This document shows positions 12,072 to 27,056 of a stretch of DNA of 55,000 nt, in pieces; the stretch's first letter is position 1; every line of letters begins with the position of its first letter. The notes beneath the pieces were generated by a model. The model did no database searches and had not been told where the DNA came from. It worked only from the letters and a program-made list of their open reading frames with translations. Location of the stretch: NCBI GenBank assembly GCA_012295275.1, contig CM022678.1:16003045-16058044 (forward strand), given 5' to 3'. Both the position numbers and the translations under genes were made by a program. Origin of the DNA: Chrysomallon squamiferum. Taxonomy: Eukaryota > Mollusca > Gastropoda > Neomphalida > Peltospiridae.

Positions 12072-14912
12072 CTCTCTCTCTCTCTTTCACACAAACACAC
12101 ACACAATCTCAACCACACTTCAACAGTAACATAACTGCACACATTTTGTTAATAATACTGTACAGTGTTTAACATAAAAAGGAATTTTTTTAAATTTTAT
12201 TATATATATATATATATAAAATGGTGTTATGAAAGAAGAAACCTGATTCTTCCACTGTGCTTGTTTTTCTAATCAATCAAGAGCAAGGAATCTTTTATGT
12301 TCTTTTCACACAGAACATCTCAAATAAAATGTTTAATATACTAGAAGTGAAGCACTCTCTGAATGGTATGTTTGGAATGGTATATAATGTTTTCATTAAA
12401 ATAAACTGAAATCATTACAACAGGAATTTAAATTTATGAGATACTGGTGGTAAAAATACAAATTAACAAAAAAAAAAAAAAAAATTCTATATTTTATACT
12501 ATTATGACACGACGTCAATAGGAATTTAAATTAACTTGCATACTGTCAATAAAATAAAATAAAATAGGAATTTAAATATACCAAAATTTCAGAAACCTTA
12601 CTCTCTTATCCTATTAATAATGATCTCATTAGAAATTTAAATATACTGTCATGCTGACAATAAAAATGATACAAAAAATGCTACACCATAAAACTTTTAA
12701 TATACCCACTCCCCAAAAAATCCTCTGTAGAAAAGACGTAAAACAATTCATACAAAATGTACATCAATATATTTTCTTTGATATTCGGAACATGGTGGAA
12801 TTTTAAGACATAGCCATACACACACACAGACATTTTGTACACAGACACAAGTAATTCAGTGTAAAGGACCTGTCACTAAGCAGGGAAATGCTAACATATA
12901 CAGGATTTAATCTAGTCACTAGTGACACATTGTGACACTGAGGTGAAGAGAGGACAAACTAAAACTCTCAGAGTTGGTGGAGACTGTACACTGTCTGTGG
13001 AATGCTGATGTCTGCTACAAAATAAACTTGGCATCTCATTATTTTTTATTTCTGGGGTGTTTTTTTGTTGTTGTTGATTCTTTTTCTGTACATTTAAATT
13101 TTACAGACACACACACACACACACAAAACACACACACACACACACACACACACAAAACACACACACACACACACACACACACATTTAAATATTTATTTAC
13201 TGGTTTTGGCTCATTATATATTTTATTTTTTTATTTTATATATTTTTATTTTTATTTTTGCTATCTTTTATATCATTTGTTTTAATAATTATTTTCTTGT
13301 CTATGATGGTCATTCAAGGTTTCAGGGAAATACAGTTGCTATGGACATTTTATAAAACATAAAGACTGCAAACACGTTGTCATATGCAATGTCACAAAAT
13401 CTCTCTCTCTCTCTCACACACAAACACACACACACACACACACACCAAAAAAACCCACACAAACACATACCAAGAATCACACGATTCAAGAAAATCAGCT
13501 TCTGAGTTCTAATCCCTCTTCTAGCTCCTACACTGAATTACAATAAGCCTGTTTTTTCTTTTTAATCTAGATTAATCTGCTAGTACATTAATCTGTTTAT
13601 CCTCCACTTGCCTGTTACTTATATTAGTTGTTACACACCCTGTCTCTCTTTATACTCAACTCTTTTCACAATTTCCTATAAATATATTCTTTTATTAACG
13701 GTTCCCTAATTCATCCTGGGTATTGATGTAAAACACACACACACACACACACACACAGACTTCAGACTTCATTAACAACAAAGGTAAACAGATTCCACCT
13801 GAATGGAACCCTGTCAGGTGTGTCAGTGGAGAGAGAAAAAAAATGATCTATTAATTAATGGACTGTTCAAGAGTGGACTAACTGCATGGACTCTCTGCAG
13901 GGGGGATGTGTTTCCAAGTAACCCGGACCAACGCACACAAGCAGAAGCAATGTTCTTGTCCAGCAAAGCCGGGCGTTATTAACTCCTCAGCTCAGTCAAC
14001 AGAGACCAGGTTTTTGTGTGGTGCTGCTCGTGCAAGTGGGTGGATTTACAACAGACGGACACAGGAAGAAGAATGGAAGCCAGTTCCAACAGATAATTGG
14101 TTGTTATAATGTATACACACAAAAAAAGTGAATAATGATTGAAAGTAATAATAAAGAATAATTTTTGTTAAAAAATAGAAATATTGAAGATTCCATTAAG
14201 AATTGATTGTTTCATATTTTTTGTTTTTTTTGGCTTTCTCTTTCTTTTTATTTAGTTTTTACTAAATAACTGATGTGGCATGTGCTGCCCTATATCAGCA
14301 AGTGTTAATACATTTTTTTTTTTCATCTGTTTAGAAACTCTTAACTAACTTTTAAAATAGGTTTTCATGTTTTATTAGTAAAAACAAGGAATATATTTGT
14401 ACATGTGTGTGCGTGTGTGTGTATGAGTGTGTGTGTATTTGACTGTTTCTATGTGCCTGTGTATTTGTTTCTGTGTTTGTGTATTTCTGGGTGTGGTGGT
14501 TTTTAGTGTTACTTTAAACTGATCCAGTTTCACATTTAAAACATTCATTCACTGGTGATAACAGACTTCTACAAAAAATTCATTAACAAATAAAATAGAT
14601 CCATTCTTTTGTCAGAATGTTTTTTTTTTTTTAATTTATTTTTTTATTATCTTGAACAGTTAATATATATATATTTATATAAAACAAATTTTTTGGATTT
14701 TGTGATTTAAGGAGAATATGATCTAAATAAAAATATGAATTGATTTTCTGTATACAAAAAAACTGCAGTATTCAACAGCAGTAGAATTTCATACAAGAAA
14801 TAACTCTCAGAGAATTTTATACACAAGAAATTACTATCAGATTATATAATTATTTGTCAGGAATAACAATAACAACAACAACAACAACAACAATAATAAT
14901 AATAATAACAAC

Positions 14913-14950
<38 letters not shown>

Positions 14951-16580
14951 TAATAACAACAATAATAATAACAATTTAGAAGGTGTTATGCTATCTCACT
15001 GGGTTGGCTTTTGTTGTCAGTTATTAGCAATAGTTTTTCTTTTACACGCACTGACCCACAGGCAGGAGAACACAGATTTAAATAAAGCAGGCAGGGGACA
15101 CTAAACAGAAGTTAACAGTTGAAAACAAGCTGTTCTCCTGTACAGAGGTGTGAGCAGTTTCAGGCGTGAGACACTAAACAGAAGTTAACAGTTGAAAACA
15201 AGCTGTTCTCCTGTACAGAGGTGTGAGCAGTTTCAGGCGTGAGACACTAAACAGAAGTTAACAGTTGAAAACAAGCTGTTCTCTTGTACAGAGGTGTGAG
15301 CAGTTTCAGGCGTGAGACACTAAACAGAAGTTAACAGTTGAAAACATACTGTTCTCTTGTACAGAGGTGTGTGCAGTTTCAGGCGTGAGACACTAAACAG
15401 AAGTAAACAGTTGAAAACACACTGTTCTCTTGTACAGAGGTGTGTGCAGTTTCAGGCGTGAGACACTAAACAGAAGTTAACAGTTGAAAACAAGCTGTTC
15501 TCTTGTACAGAGGTGTGTGCAGTTTCAGGCGTGAGACACTAAACAGAAGTTAACAGTTGAAAACAAGCTGTTCTCTTGTACAGAGGTGTGTGCAGTTTCA
15601 GGCGTGAGACACTAAACAGAAGTTAACAGTTGAAAACACACTGTTCTCCTGTACAGAGGTGTGTGCAGTTTTATCTGTAAAATTCTCATCATTAAGTTAG
15701 TCGTGTGTTAATCATTAATTTAACAAATACTCCTATTGATTTACTGGTGCCGTTGTTGCTGATGATGCTGATAATGAAAATAATGTTGTTGATGATGATG
15801 ATGATGATGATAGCAATGACAAAGCTGATGTAATATATTAATGATGATGACAATCAAAATGTTGTCAATGATAATGAAATGATGTTCATGATAATGGCAA
15901 AAATATTGATGATAATGACAAAATAATAGTGATGGTAACGACAATGATGATGATGACAACATTTATAACGATGTTCATGACAGTAATAAAAATGACGATG
16001 ATGACAAAATGATGATGATGATGATAATGACAATGATGATGATGATGATATTGAGAATTACTACAACCTCAGCATAAAATTTTCACATTACATAAAAAAC
16101 TATTTTATAACCGTTTTCTCTTTTTAATTCTTTGTTTTTACAAACGTAATCGAACAATCAACTTAACACATCTCTCACATTTTATTCTACAAAAAAAACG
16201 GTTTCACTTTGGCGAGGATGTTTTAAAAATTTACTGCCTCGCTAAGCTACCAAGAATAGATCATGAAACGAATTTGTAAAGCATGAAAAAAAGTGAAAGG
16301 CAGAAACTGATCGATTGATAGAGGAGATCAATAACTGATACAAAGCAGTGACGTCAGTTTCACCTAGCAAAGTTGTGTTTTCTCTCTCGTACAAAAAAAC
16401 ACGTAATCCTCGTTTTATTCAGCAAGTGATGCTGCGACTCATCAGAAACAAGTTTTTTTTTCTTTCTTTAATATTTTGTTTATTTAGATATATTTGTTTT
16501 TATCCTTTTTTTTATATAAATTTAAAACAATATTCTGGGGTATATTGTTATTACTATTATTATTATTATTATTGTTATTG

Positions 16581-16628
<48 letters not shown>

Positions 16629-16779
16629 TCTTTTCAAAACAGTATTTTTTTTTGGTTTTATATATTAATAACATTTTTACATCTATCTATCAATCTACAT
16701 TTGTTATTTTATTTATCTTTTTAAACCTTTTTTATTCCAACTATATTTTATTTATCTTTATTATTCCACTATTATTTAC

Positions 16780-16810
<31 letters not shown>

Positions 16811-17243
16811 CTTATTATTTTTTGTTTATCATTTTTAGTTCATCCCCTATTCGGAAGATTTTATAGCCTCATTTTACAAACGTAATTTTGTAAAACTTTT
16901 AAAACACAAAACCCAGACCCATTTACTCATATTCATTAACATATTTGATTAAAAAAAATGTCTAATATTCAATTATTTGCATGTCAGGATTTCTCTGCTT
17001 GTTCAGAAAACCATATGTTTCCAATTTATCATATTCTAAATAACCCAAAATGAGGCACAATTATGTTCCATGTTGTGTTCCTGTTGATTATTTTATTTAT
17101 TTTATTTATTTTATTATTAAATTCTAGTTATATATATATATTTTATTTTAAATTTTATTTTTTGTTTATTTTTGGTTTCTTTATTTGTGTGCGTTTATTA
17201 ACTTTCGTATTTGTTTGATTCATTATTACTTAAATTAGATCAT

Positions 17244-17274
<31 letters not shown>

Positions 17275-17329
17275 TTAACTTTCTTATTTGTTTATTTCAT
17301 TATTACTTAGATTATTTATTTATTTATTT

Positions 17330-17361
<32 letters not shown>

Positions 17362-17864
17362 CATTATTTCATTATTTCATTATTTATTTATTTTATTAAC
17401 TTGCTTATTTGTTTTATTTATTATTATTTAAATTATACTTTGTATTTACTGATTTCAGTTACGTTTCTGTTCTGAGAATATTAATGTGATTCATATCAAA
17501 GTATGCTGGAATTGTGTTTCATCACAAAAAGAAAAATATTTAAAAATAATTCTGCTGGAATGCTGATAATTTTTAACTTAGGTTTTATTATTATTATTAT
17601 TATTATTTTTCATAATTCTTTTTTTTTTTTATATATTATTTATATATTATACTAATTTCAGTTGTATTTTCAGATCTGACAATATTAATCAATAATGTGA
17701 TTAGTATCAAAGATGTATTAAAATTTTATTTCATTAGTAATAAAAATTTTAAAATTAATAATAATGCTGCAAGGGAGATTGTCAGATTTTATTAAAGGTT
17801 TTTAAAAAGTTTTGGACTGTATTATTTTAAACTGATTTATTTTGCTATTATTGTTTTTAATTTA

Positions 17865-17913
<49 letters not shown>

Positions 17914-18369
17914 GTTTTTTTGTTTTGTTTTTTGCATGCAATATTTAGTTTTTTTTTAATATACTTTTACAAATTAAATCTGTCTTTTTATTAACAAATA
18001 AATAAAAAAATAAATTGAAATAAAATATTCCTGTAGCTCAACTTTAGTAACAAATCTATCAGAAAAGAACCAGCAGCTTGATCTAAAAAAGTCTTAAATA
18101 AAAGCAAAATGTACTTTCTTCTTTTCCTAATATACTTAAATCATTGTAATGTATAATTAAGTGCACACTGCAGTACTTTACAAAAGACATGACCACAAGA
18201 TTTTATGAAGCAAATTATTAATTTGTTTTAATTTTATAGCTATGGGACATATATCATATGTTTATTTAGTTACTGTTTAATGGAGACTTTTTAATATGTT
18301 TGTTAAAATATTCAGTATTAAAAACACATATATAGAAAAGTGCATCCTGAATAGTAATTTATTATAATT

Positions 18370-18409
<40 letters not shown>

Positions 18410-20486
18410 TTGGCCCTGGGTATCACCAGACCTCTGCATACCACTGTGTGTGTGTGTGTATGTATGTATGTATGCACACACGCACACACACACACACACA
18501 GTGGCTGGTAATGGTTAAAAATAAATGTTTTATGTGAAATATAATCATATTTGTATATATCAGTCTGTCTGTCTGTCTGTCTGTGTGAGGCTGTTTTTAT
18601 TTGTTTAGTTAACAGATAAAGTATTGCAGTAACCTCCTACAAACATATATTATATGAGATTTGATTTATTTTTTTCTAATATCAATAATAACCCAAACCG
18701 CTACAGCATTTTCTGCTCAGATGTGCAATAGAAGCATTATGTGTTTTCAAGTAATAAACAGGCAAATGAAAAAATAATAAAACCCCTGGAACATGAATTC
18801 TTTACATGCACCAGCATTTTAGTATAAAGTATCTATTACATTATTTTGTTAGTCATGTGTGTTTAATATATTACCTGTTTTCTGTCAGGAATGACTGCTT
18901 TTTTTCACGTGTTAAATTAAAAACAGAACACACATGTACACAAAGAAACACATATATCTTTTCATATGTTAAACTGACACACACACATACACACACACAC
19001 ACACGCATTTTAATTGAAAAAGAACATGCCTTTTGATACATTAATCACATATAAAGTTCACACATAAACAAATACATGTTTGTCTCTCTCTCTACATTCA
19101 CACACACAGATATATTAGCTTTTTCTTAATTGAAATCCAAAGAGATATTTAGATATATTCAACCTCTTATGTATTAGTTTCATCATCTTACAAAATATGG
19201 ACGTAGTCTAAGAACCTAAACCACATTATCAAAAACCACCTACCTACAGAAAAAATTCTACACATTTTTACCACATTTTATATCTTATATAACAGGGTTG
19301 GAACAAAAAGTTTGTAGCATTTTGAGCATTTGAGAAAAAGAATTTAAAATAGTTATGAATAACATTAACAGTTCTTGAGATTTGTATTTCTTGTATAAGA
19401 AAATAAAAATAAAATTTTGTTTTACTTACGTCGTTGTAGTTGATGGGTTTTCTATGCCTCGGTCGTGGATCTATAGATGTGTATCTGCAACAGAAAGAAT
19501 GATTTTATATACTATGTATAAATAACAAAACATATAAACAGCAACAGAAACACACACACACATGTACGTGTACAGAACATACACGTATATCCTCTTACAC
19601 ACAGATACATTCACAGACACACACATACACAACGTATGCATGCACACACACACACACACACACATACACACACATACACACACACACACACACACATACA
19701 GACACACACACAGACAGACACACACACACACAGTCCTTACACACCAAGAAAATATTATTATTTATCTGGGTATTTTAACAATATATCAACATATTTTTAA
19801 CACTGTTGGACAGAAAGTAAATAAGTATTCAAGAAAAGAAACCCGTAATAACAACTACATCTGCTTATAAACACCTATACACACTGTTTAATAAACATAT
19901 TTTATATCGGCTTGAAATATTTATTTTGAATAGTGTGTATGTGTGTGTTCATATCGATGTATATATCTAAGTTTGAATGTTTTCATGCATACATGTGTAG
20001 GTGCATGCTGGTTTAAGTTTGTGTTATGTATACACACACACCATCACACACACACATCTGTTGTTCCTATTTTTTCATTCACTCTGTTTTCATTTTCTTC
20101 TTTTTCTTATAATCACCCATCATCACATTACAATTATTCCTAACAGTTTATTTATTTTACAAATTACTCCTAATTTACTGCACCTGAAGCACAAACACAC
20201 ACACAATCATTATTATGACATATTACATTTCACAAACTGGGGAATGGTGCCTCGCAAATATTGGAGGAACGCGACACAGAATCAACACAGCAAAGACAGA
20301 AGAAATACAGTGGAGTGTCATATACCAGTCTACTTAGAGTCACTATGCGTAGAACTCACATGCCAAGATTTTGTGAATAGCATCATTCAACTGTACAAAA
20401 ATATGTAACACAGAACAAAAGAAACTGGTCAAGGTGTCAAAAAATACTTGACTAATCTTTTAATCTTTTCTGTTATCAGTGGCGAC

Positions 20487-20523
<37 letters not shown>

Positions 20524-20591
20524 GTTTTTGGGGGGGGGTTTCTGTACTGTTAATTGGGAATTTATTTTGCTTTTAAATTATTTTTGTAAAT

Positions 20592-20626
<35 letters not shown>

Positions 20627-20854
20627 AATATGTTTTGTTTTTCTATATTGTCAACTGGGAATTTATTCTGTTTTGGTGCATGCATGTTTTGTTTTTTAAT
20701 AATGTGTTGAAGTTATCATGTTTTGGAATAGTTTAAGTATTTTGAAATAAAACTACAGCCAGATGGATAGACAGACAGACAAGCAGACAGATAGAAAGAT
20801 AGATAAAAATAAATAAAATAAAATTCACACTAAATAAATAAATAAAATAAGTGT

Positions 20855-20902
<48 letters not shown>

Positions 20903-21242
20903 ATGATTACAGTAATCAAATAAATAAAATTATTAAAGTAAGCAACACTAACATTCTAACAAGAACAGGTAAAAATGTCACATTGTATTAATCTTGGGAG
21001 GTTAATTACATTTCACAATTTGCATTATACAGGTAATCTATTTTAATTATCTAAAGGTGTATATGAAATCAACTACACATTATTAACTTTTTTTTAGGTG
21101 ATTGATTCCCATACATAGTTTGATGTGGATTTCAATTAATTCTGCTCGGTTTAATTATTAAAACTAATTTAAATTAATTAATATGCAAAATTTAAAAGAA
21201 TATTTAATTCATGTGTGAAAGTCAGACTACAGCTGTGTCTCT

Positions 21243-21288
<46 letters not shown>

Positions 21289-22232
21289 TGCATCTGTGTG
21301 TGCTTTTGAGTCTACATTTATATGTATAGGTATATACTGTGTATCTGATTTCAGACATACAGACAGTATATCTGACGTCAGTGTTTCTTTTCCAAGAACT
21401 GACAGATGGAACACCAGTGTCAGATCAATGACACTGCAATAACAATTGAAACAAATTCATAATAATTAAAAACAAATTCATATAACAAACAGTGACTTTT
21501 TCTGGTGAGGCAAACACTTTGTTTTATGTTGGCAGCCATTGTTCACAAAACAAGACAAACAGAAAAAAAAAAAAAAAAATGATCTCCAAGCAACCATTTC
21601 CCATCTTTATTGCTTTTCTATTAATCAATCTGGCCCATAGAACTTCATTTTTTGTTTTCTTTCTTTTTGTCATTTTTGTGGGTTTTTTTCTTCAACAAAT
21701 TCTTTAAGATGTTCTTTTCAGCTCAACACCACCCATTGTCAACGAGGAAGACAATACATTTGTAAGACAATTATTGTTAAAATGCCAGGTATATACGTGC
21801 AAACTGCTACAGATGCCTTCTTTGCCAGGACATTTTTTGTTTGTACGTGTGTATCTGTATGTACAACAATAAAGACTCAATCAATGGATCTTATAAATAA
21901 GTTATCTGCCAATCTAATGTTCGCGAGTATACGTCGCCATGGAGACAGCATGACAAGAGATAAATGAAAACACAAATGCACACGAGTATGTAAGTTAATG
22001 GCCGCCCATCATGAACTTCCTTTAACACAAAGTTTCGGGTTCGCTGATGTCAATTAAACTGATAAAATAGCAATGTTGCAGTGAGAATAGTGAGTGAAGG
22101 GTTCGAGAAAATGTTTCAATGTATGAAGGTATTTTAGTGTGATTCTGAGAAATACAATTAATAGTAGTAGTAGTAGTAATAGTAGTAATAGCAATAATAA
22201 TAATAATCATAATAATAATAATAATAACAAAA

Positions 22233-22266
<34 letters not shown>

Positions 22267-25200
22267 AATGATAATAACAGTAACATCAGTTAATAATAAT
22301 AATAACAATAACAATATTAATTATAATAATATCTACATTATCAGTAATAATTATAATAATCATAATCAAAATAGTAACAACAATGTCAATAACAACAACA
22401 GCAACAGCATTAACACAAATAACAATAATATATCATGATACTATTACAATATTTAATTCATAACGCACGCATTATATCAAACGCACAACAATTAGAATTG
22501 ACAATTACAATTTTATTAATAATTTATTTTGCCCATCCCGTAACGTCATAAGCCTCACATCACAAGAGAACAATAGTTATCTCATTTATATTCTTTTCAA
22601 CTCTTTAGTTATAATGCTAATACCATTCGGCATTCTTGTTTTCAAAATATCTCTGCTGGATTTGTTCAAACTTGCTAAACATAATGAACACATTCTAACA
22701 TAGCATTATTACTTGTCTATCCTTTTTCAGGATTTATTTTTAATTTTTGTTTATTTTTAAACTATGATCCCTAATTTATCTCACACCCTCTAGTGTTCTA
22801 ACAGATTTTAACAATTACAGTAGATAAACAAAAATTAATCTTCTACAGAATAATGTGAATAAATTTATGTTTATAGTATAATATAAACACACAAGGTAAT
22901 ATGAAAGAACTGCACCTTTGATGATGTCAGTACATTACATAATTTAATATACTTCCAGGTGTTATTTTATTTGATGTGGATCATTGATCTTTGCTAACAA
23001 TAAAGTATGATAATAATAAAAGTAACAGAAAAATAATGAAACTTATTTATTGTCAAAGAAACAAAGTGTTTGCCATTTTCCCTTTATCTTGTACTAGACA
23101 TTAAACTTTGCTAATAATAAAGTATGGAAAAATAATAACAGTAATAAAAGTAACAGAAAAAGAATGACATATGCAGAATCAATAAAGGACAAAAAGCTGC
23201 CATTTTACTCTTTTTCTTCTTTGTTGTGTAACCGTTATCTGAAGTCACACACACACAGAAATGTGAATACAAAATAACAGAAACTCTGACAAAGATTTCA
23301 CCGCTGCTAGCTGTTTACATTTGTTTTGATGAGTAATCAATGCTTGACACATTTGCTGTAATAAAAACACAAAAAAACAAACAAGATCAGCCAGTGCAAA
23401 CATGGCTGCAGTATGTTTACCTTCATCATTACTGAATGAACAAAATCAACCATGGAGACCAGATAATAACCAATGTGTTCAATAAATATTGATGTAAAAT
23501 AAACAGGGTATCAAATTGCGGATAGTGTGAGTTCATTGTGGACAGAACTGTCTGTGTTTACTCTTCCAATTGTGAATAAATTTCTGTATCTGTAGATCAC
23601 CATCCGGAAATAATTATTAATCTACTGAGTACGTTTAGTTAGTGACAGTTGAGTTTCTTAGTAACTGACTGAGAATTGAGTATCTTTAGTGACTTACAAT
23701 TTTAGTAGCTTTAGTAACTGACAACTGTCTTAGTGGCTTACAATTGAGTATCTTTAGTGACTTACAATTTTAGTAGCTTTAGTAACTGACAACTGTCTTA
23801 GTGGCTTACAACTGAGTATCTTTAGTGACTGACAGTTGAGTATCTCTAGTAACTGGAACTGAGTATATTTAATAACTAACAGTTGAGTATCTTCAGTAAC
23901 TGGAAATTGAGTATATTTAGTGGCTGACAATTTTAGTATCTTTAGTGAATGTCAATTGAGTACCTTTAGTGTCTCACAACTGAATATGTTTAGTAACTGA
24001 CAGTTGAGTATCTTCAGTGAATGACGTATATCAATAACAATTCTGAGCTTCCCTGTGTTCATTTTAGTAATAATTACAGTAACCTGTGACAGAATCTTTG
24101 GTATTTTTATTTCATGATTGTTTCATCCATCCAGTACTGCTTAGACAGTAGCTTTGAACAAGAGCTGTGGCATGCTGTAATTTCTCAATGGGTCAGAAAA
24201 GGTTTTGTCTTAAGTGCTTTCCTCTGGTTCTGGTGGATGGGACAATGTTGAAGAAACAGTTCCTCTCTCATACAGTCATGTTCCACTGTCTTAAATTTAA
24301 ATTTACCAGATATAGAACACAAGCAACACTTTCCATTACAATGCCCTATTCCTGTTTGATTTTCTAACTTTTTTTTGAATTTTTTTCTGAATAATTTGTT
24401 GTCCAAAACATTTATGCTGTCAAAAAATGGTAATAGGATTTATGACGGTTTGGTCATTCTAAATAATAAATTTGTAGAGTCATAGACAAAATCTGAAAAT
24501 GGTCTCAGGAGGGAATAGGCTATTAGCCTCATTAATGACAAAATAATTTGTCACTGCAATGTGTATGTGCTTGTGTGTGTGTGTTACATCATTCCATATA
24601 ATTGTATTACTTTAGAATATGGTCATTTGTAAATATTTTATGTAAAACGTGATTTAATGTGTCAATAATTTATGTAACGTAATTAACAAATTTAGGAATA
24701 TTAATCAAAAAGTGGAAATCGGGCTCAGAACACATCAATCATTTAGACACAACAAGAGACAAGTCTTAAATATTTTGACATTAAAACTTAATTTTGTTTT
24801 TGTTAAAAAATCCCAGGTGTTAAGATTACAGGAAAACACTGTATGTACATAACAATGAAATATAATGTTGAGTGCATCATGACTAAATTAAACCTTTCTT
24901 TCTTTATTAAACAATAACATCACTCTGATGTCCCTGTGGAGTTTTGACCAGTTTTAAACATACTATTAATATTTGATCAGCAAGTGAATGTGGCTTCTTA
25001 TGACATAATCTTTCACTGCTTTAATTGTATCAGGCTTAGTAATTAATCTTCTTATACAATATTTACAAACTACTCTATTTACTAGAAATGTACTTAAAAA
25101 CATGACATCATTTTTTATATTGGTTAACAAATTAAATTATATTTACTAGTAAAAACATGACATCATTTTTTTATATCGGTTAACAAATTAAATTATATTT

Positions 25201-26370
25201 ACTAGTAAAAACATGACATCATTTTTTATTGGTTAACAAATTAAATTATATTTACTAGTAATGTACTTAAAAAAAATGAAATTTTATATTAGATGAACTT
25301 TCTTTTAACAAATTAAATTATATTTAGTAGTAATTTTTAACAAATTAAATTATGTTAACTAAGTAATGTATTCAAAAATATGACTTCATATTCAATGGTT
25401 ATCAAATGTGTTAATTTTCATTCTTTTCAGAAGATTTTAAAAATTAAGTTATATTTTATGTTTCCCTTTACATAAAATACAAACTGCTAAGTTCTATTTG
25501 TTAATCTTTCTTAATATTAATTTTTGACAAATTAAATTGTTTACACGTAATGTACATAAAAGAGAACATAATATTCTATTATAAAATTTTTAAACTGTTC
25601 TTTATATAAATTCTCAACAAATTAAAATTATGTATTTAAAAGGTGACATCATATTCTAGTTCATATCAATTTTGGTACATTAAATTTGAATAAATTAAGT
25701 TATTTTTGACATAATATGAAATCTGTTAAACTTACACTTTCAAGTAATGTATACTTATTACAATAGCTATATTTACAAGTAAATATATTAAACATGTCAT
25801 ATTCTATTATATTCTGTAAAAACTTTTATTTACATTAAATTTTAAATTAAATTATAACATATATAATTTTTTACAGTTCAAAAAAAGAATCACTGAATAT
25901 ATCTTTATTGAGTCTAATTAAATTTACAATGAATATTCTTGTATGAAAAGCTATATCAATTTTTAGTTATAAGACATTTTTTCTTTTTTCTTCAAAAAGT
26001 TATTTTATTTATTTTATTTATTCATTTTTTTTAAAGAAAAAGTAATCTATTTCTAACAAAAAGTCCTGATGTGAAAAGAAATTGGATATATTCTAAGAGA
26101 AGATTAAAAAAGAAAGTAAAGAAAAAAGAAATAATTGTAACGTAATGAAAGTAATCCTGTCTTAATAACATTGTTACAAGAAAAGAAGTAAAAGAGACTG
26201 AAAAATAAATTTACCAAAAATTAATATATATATAGTATGTATGTACATATGAAGACATTTTTTTTCAAAGGACAGATAATGAAAGCAATCTACTTTAACA
26301 AAAGATTTTTATTTGGTAACATATATTCATTATTACATTGATGTGAAAAAAAAATATTTTTTTTTTTGTA

Positions 26371-26413
<43 letters not shown>

Positions 26414-27008
26414 TTTATTTTATTTTATTTTTATTTTTTTCTATTTTTATTTTTTAAATAAGAAAAATATTACTATATGTTTTCTAATGTCAGCTAAACC
26501 AAATTCATAAAACTCATCTTTAACTTGGCTACACCCTAGATGTGTTTTCACTTTCTATATTCATAGTAAACAATTAGAACAATTAATAATTTAATAACAA
26601 TATGAACTGATAATATTAGTTTAGTGTATTGATGGGCCTAACAAAACACACAGCCTTGGAGCAGCATTGAATTATTCAGCAGTTTGGAAACTGAATTCAG
26701 ATAAAAGGATTAAAATAAACAAGATATATATTTAATGGCACCTTCCTGTAGCCTTAACCTGTAACCCTAACTCAAACCAAATTAAAATATGTATGAGTTT
26801 ACCATGGGTGGATAGCACAGTAGACTCACCAAGGTCTAGCTAATGATCTTAATCTGAACATGAAAATAACAAATTTAGAATGCAGATGAAATTACTTGCA
26901 ATAAACACTGTTAGAAAAATGATTGGTTACTCTGACAGTATCCATATTGGTTCTGTTGTATTTTAGGATTATGAAAACTCTTTGAAGATAATGCAGTTTT
27001 GTATGTGA

Positions 27009-27056
<48 letters not shown>

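Larger units (their letters stand above)
10852..19429 (-). other. DCDC2 intron 2
   Basis: This 8.6-kb intron holds many microsatellites, a 73-bp minisatellite (15094-15670), a CpG-richer open stretch at 13880-14110, a CpG pocket with a CRE palindrome at 16141-16440 and long (TTTA)n stretches (16770-17400). No coding exon is recognised, and none is needed between exons 2 and 3 because their phases and the linker match directly. Confidence 0.75.

Noticed and set aside
20001-20408. 135-codon plus-strand frame
   Set aside because: The first half is His/Thr simple sequence. The second half (from about 20213) has ordinary composition but no recognised family, splice sites or poly-A signal.
26755-26775. 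Telomere-like TAACCCTAAC
   Set aside because: A single imperfect copy without tandem repetition.
26790-26880. tRNA-derived SINE (GGATAGCACAGTAGACTCA resembling a tRNA A-box region)
   Set aside because: Only partial resemblance; no B-box TTCGA, no second copy and no tail were found in the window.
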